From an uncultured Clostridium sp. (GTDB taxonomy: Bacteria > Bacillota > Clostridia > TANB77 > CAG-508), in contig CAJKVD010000070.1 of NCBI GenBank assembly GCA_905203195.1, positions 1 through 5,437 on the forward strand: a DNA stretch of 5,437 bases, in the 5' to 3' direction. Under the pieces are notes generated by a model. That model did not search any database. It saw nothing but the letters and a program-made list of their open reading frames with translations, and was not told the origin of the DNA. Numbering within the stretch: position 1 is the stretch's first letter; every line of letters starts with the position of its first letter. Position numbers and translations under genes: made by a program. Positions 5,311 to 5,437 of the stretch are shown here, in pieces.

Positions 5311-5437
5311 TTATTCCTCCATTGCTATAAATTTGTGATAATATTGAGCTACATAGTATTCTATTTTACAACCTCTTGCATTTTCCCAACCTTTCATAAA
5401 GACAATTCCATCCACTTTTCCTATATATCTTATTGAT
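5311..5437 (-). CDS. C-terminal end of a DUF4406 / nucleoside 2-deoxyribosyltransferase-like protein (partial)
   Basis: An open frame enters from the right edge and ends at TAA (5311-5313), two bases before the portal ATG at most; only the last 41 residues are visible. The key stretch VDGIVFMKGWENARGCKIEY followed by YVAQYYHKFI matches the C-terminal pattern of DUF4406 and related nucleoside 2-deoxyribosyltransferase-like proteins (D-x-hydrophobic-F-x-x-G-W-E-x-S/A-x-G-x-x-x-E-x-x-x-A). These share a fold with enzymes that act on nucleoside N-glycosidic bonds and are frequent phage accessory genes. The family pattern is remembered, not searched. The substrate cannot be told from this piece, and the N-terminal active-site half lies outside the window. 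The portal ribosome binding site lies within its last codons, so the two are coupled. A terminase large subunit end, which often precedes the portal gene, is less likely given this motif. Confidence 0.68.
   Translation of the reverse strand, partial: SIRYIGKVDGIVFMKGWENARGCKIEYYVAQYYHKFIAMEE

Overview
The window is part of the head-morphogenesis module of a tailed phage or prophage from an AT-rich Gram-positive (Firmicutes, probably Clostridia-like) host. Every supported gene is on the minus strand, so biological order runs from high to low coordinates. Support for the host assignment comes from the strong AGGAGG-type ribosome binding sites, the low-GC codon use, the SPP1-type gene order, and two perfect Spo0A boxes that point to a spore-former. 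The phage and host species cannot be named from the sequence.

Layout in transcription order: (1) the 3' end of a gene whose last 41 residues look like a DUF4406 / nucleoside 2-deoxyribosyltransferase-like protein (5311-5437); (2) an SPP1 gp6-type portal protein (3837-5309); (3) a minor capsid / MuF-type head protein fused at its C-terminus to an ADP-ribosyltransferase toxin domain (2335-3828); (4) a 49-codon gene (2186-2335) that overlaps the toxin stop codon by one base and is the natural candidate for the toxin's immunity protein; (5) a membrane-anchored PASTA + double-Ltp protein resembling phage superinfection-exclusion proteins (1441-2097), with its own promoter region and its own terminator; (6) a tRNA-Trp(CCA) gene with an encoded CCA end (1329-1402), followed by a second terminator; (7) a scaffold protein (646-1245); (8) the N-terminal 210 residues of the major capsid protein (1-632).

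Portal, minor capsid, scaffold and capsid proteins together build the procapsid. Inserted between minor capsid and scaffold is cargo that does not build the particle: toxin domain plus candidate immunity gene, an exclusion-type membrane protein, and a tRNA. The Ltp-like gene has the layout of a phage moron (own promoter, one gene, own terminator).

The most notable signal is upstream of the Ltp-like gene. Two perfect TGTCGAA boxes lie 3 bp apart, the spacing of known tandem Spo0A sites. The proximal one overlaps a -35-like element 21 bp from a good -10, as in Spo0A-activated sigma-A promoters. This suggests that a prophage exclusion gene is controlled by the host's sporulation master regulator, which is an inference that can be tested.
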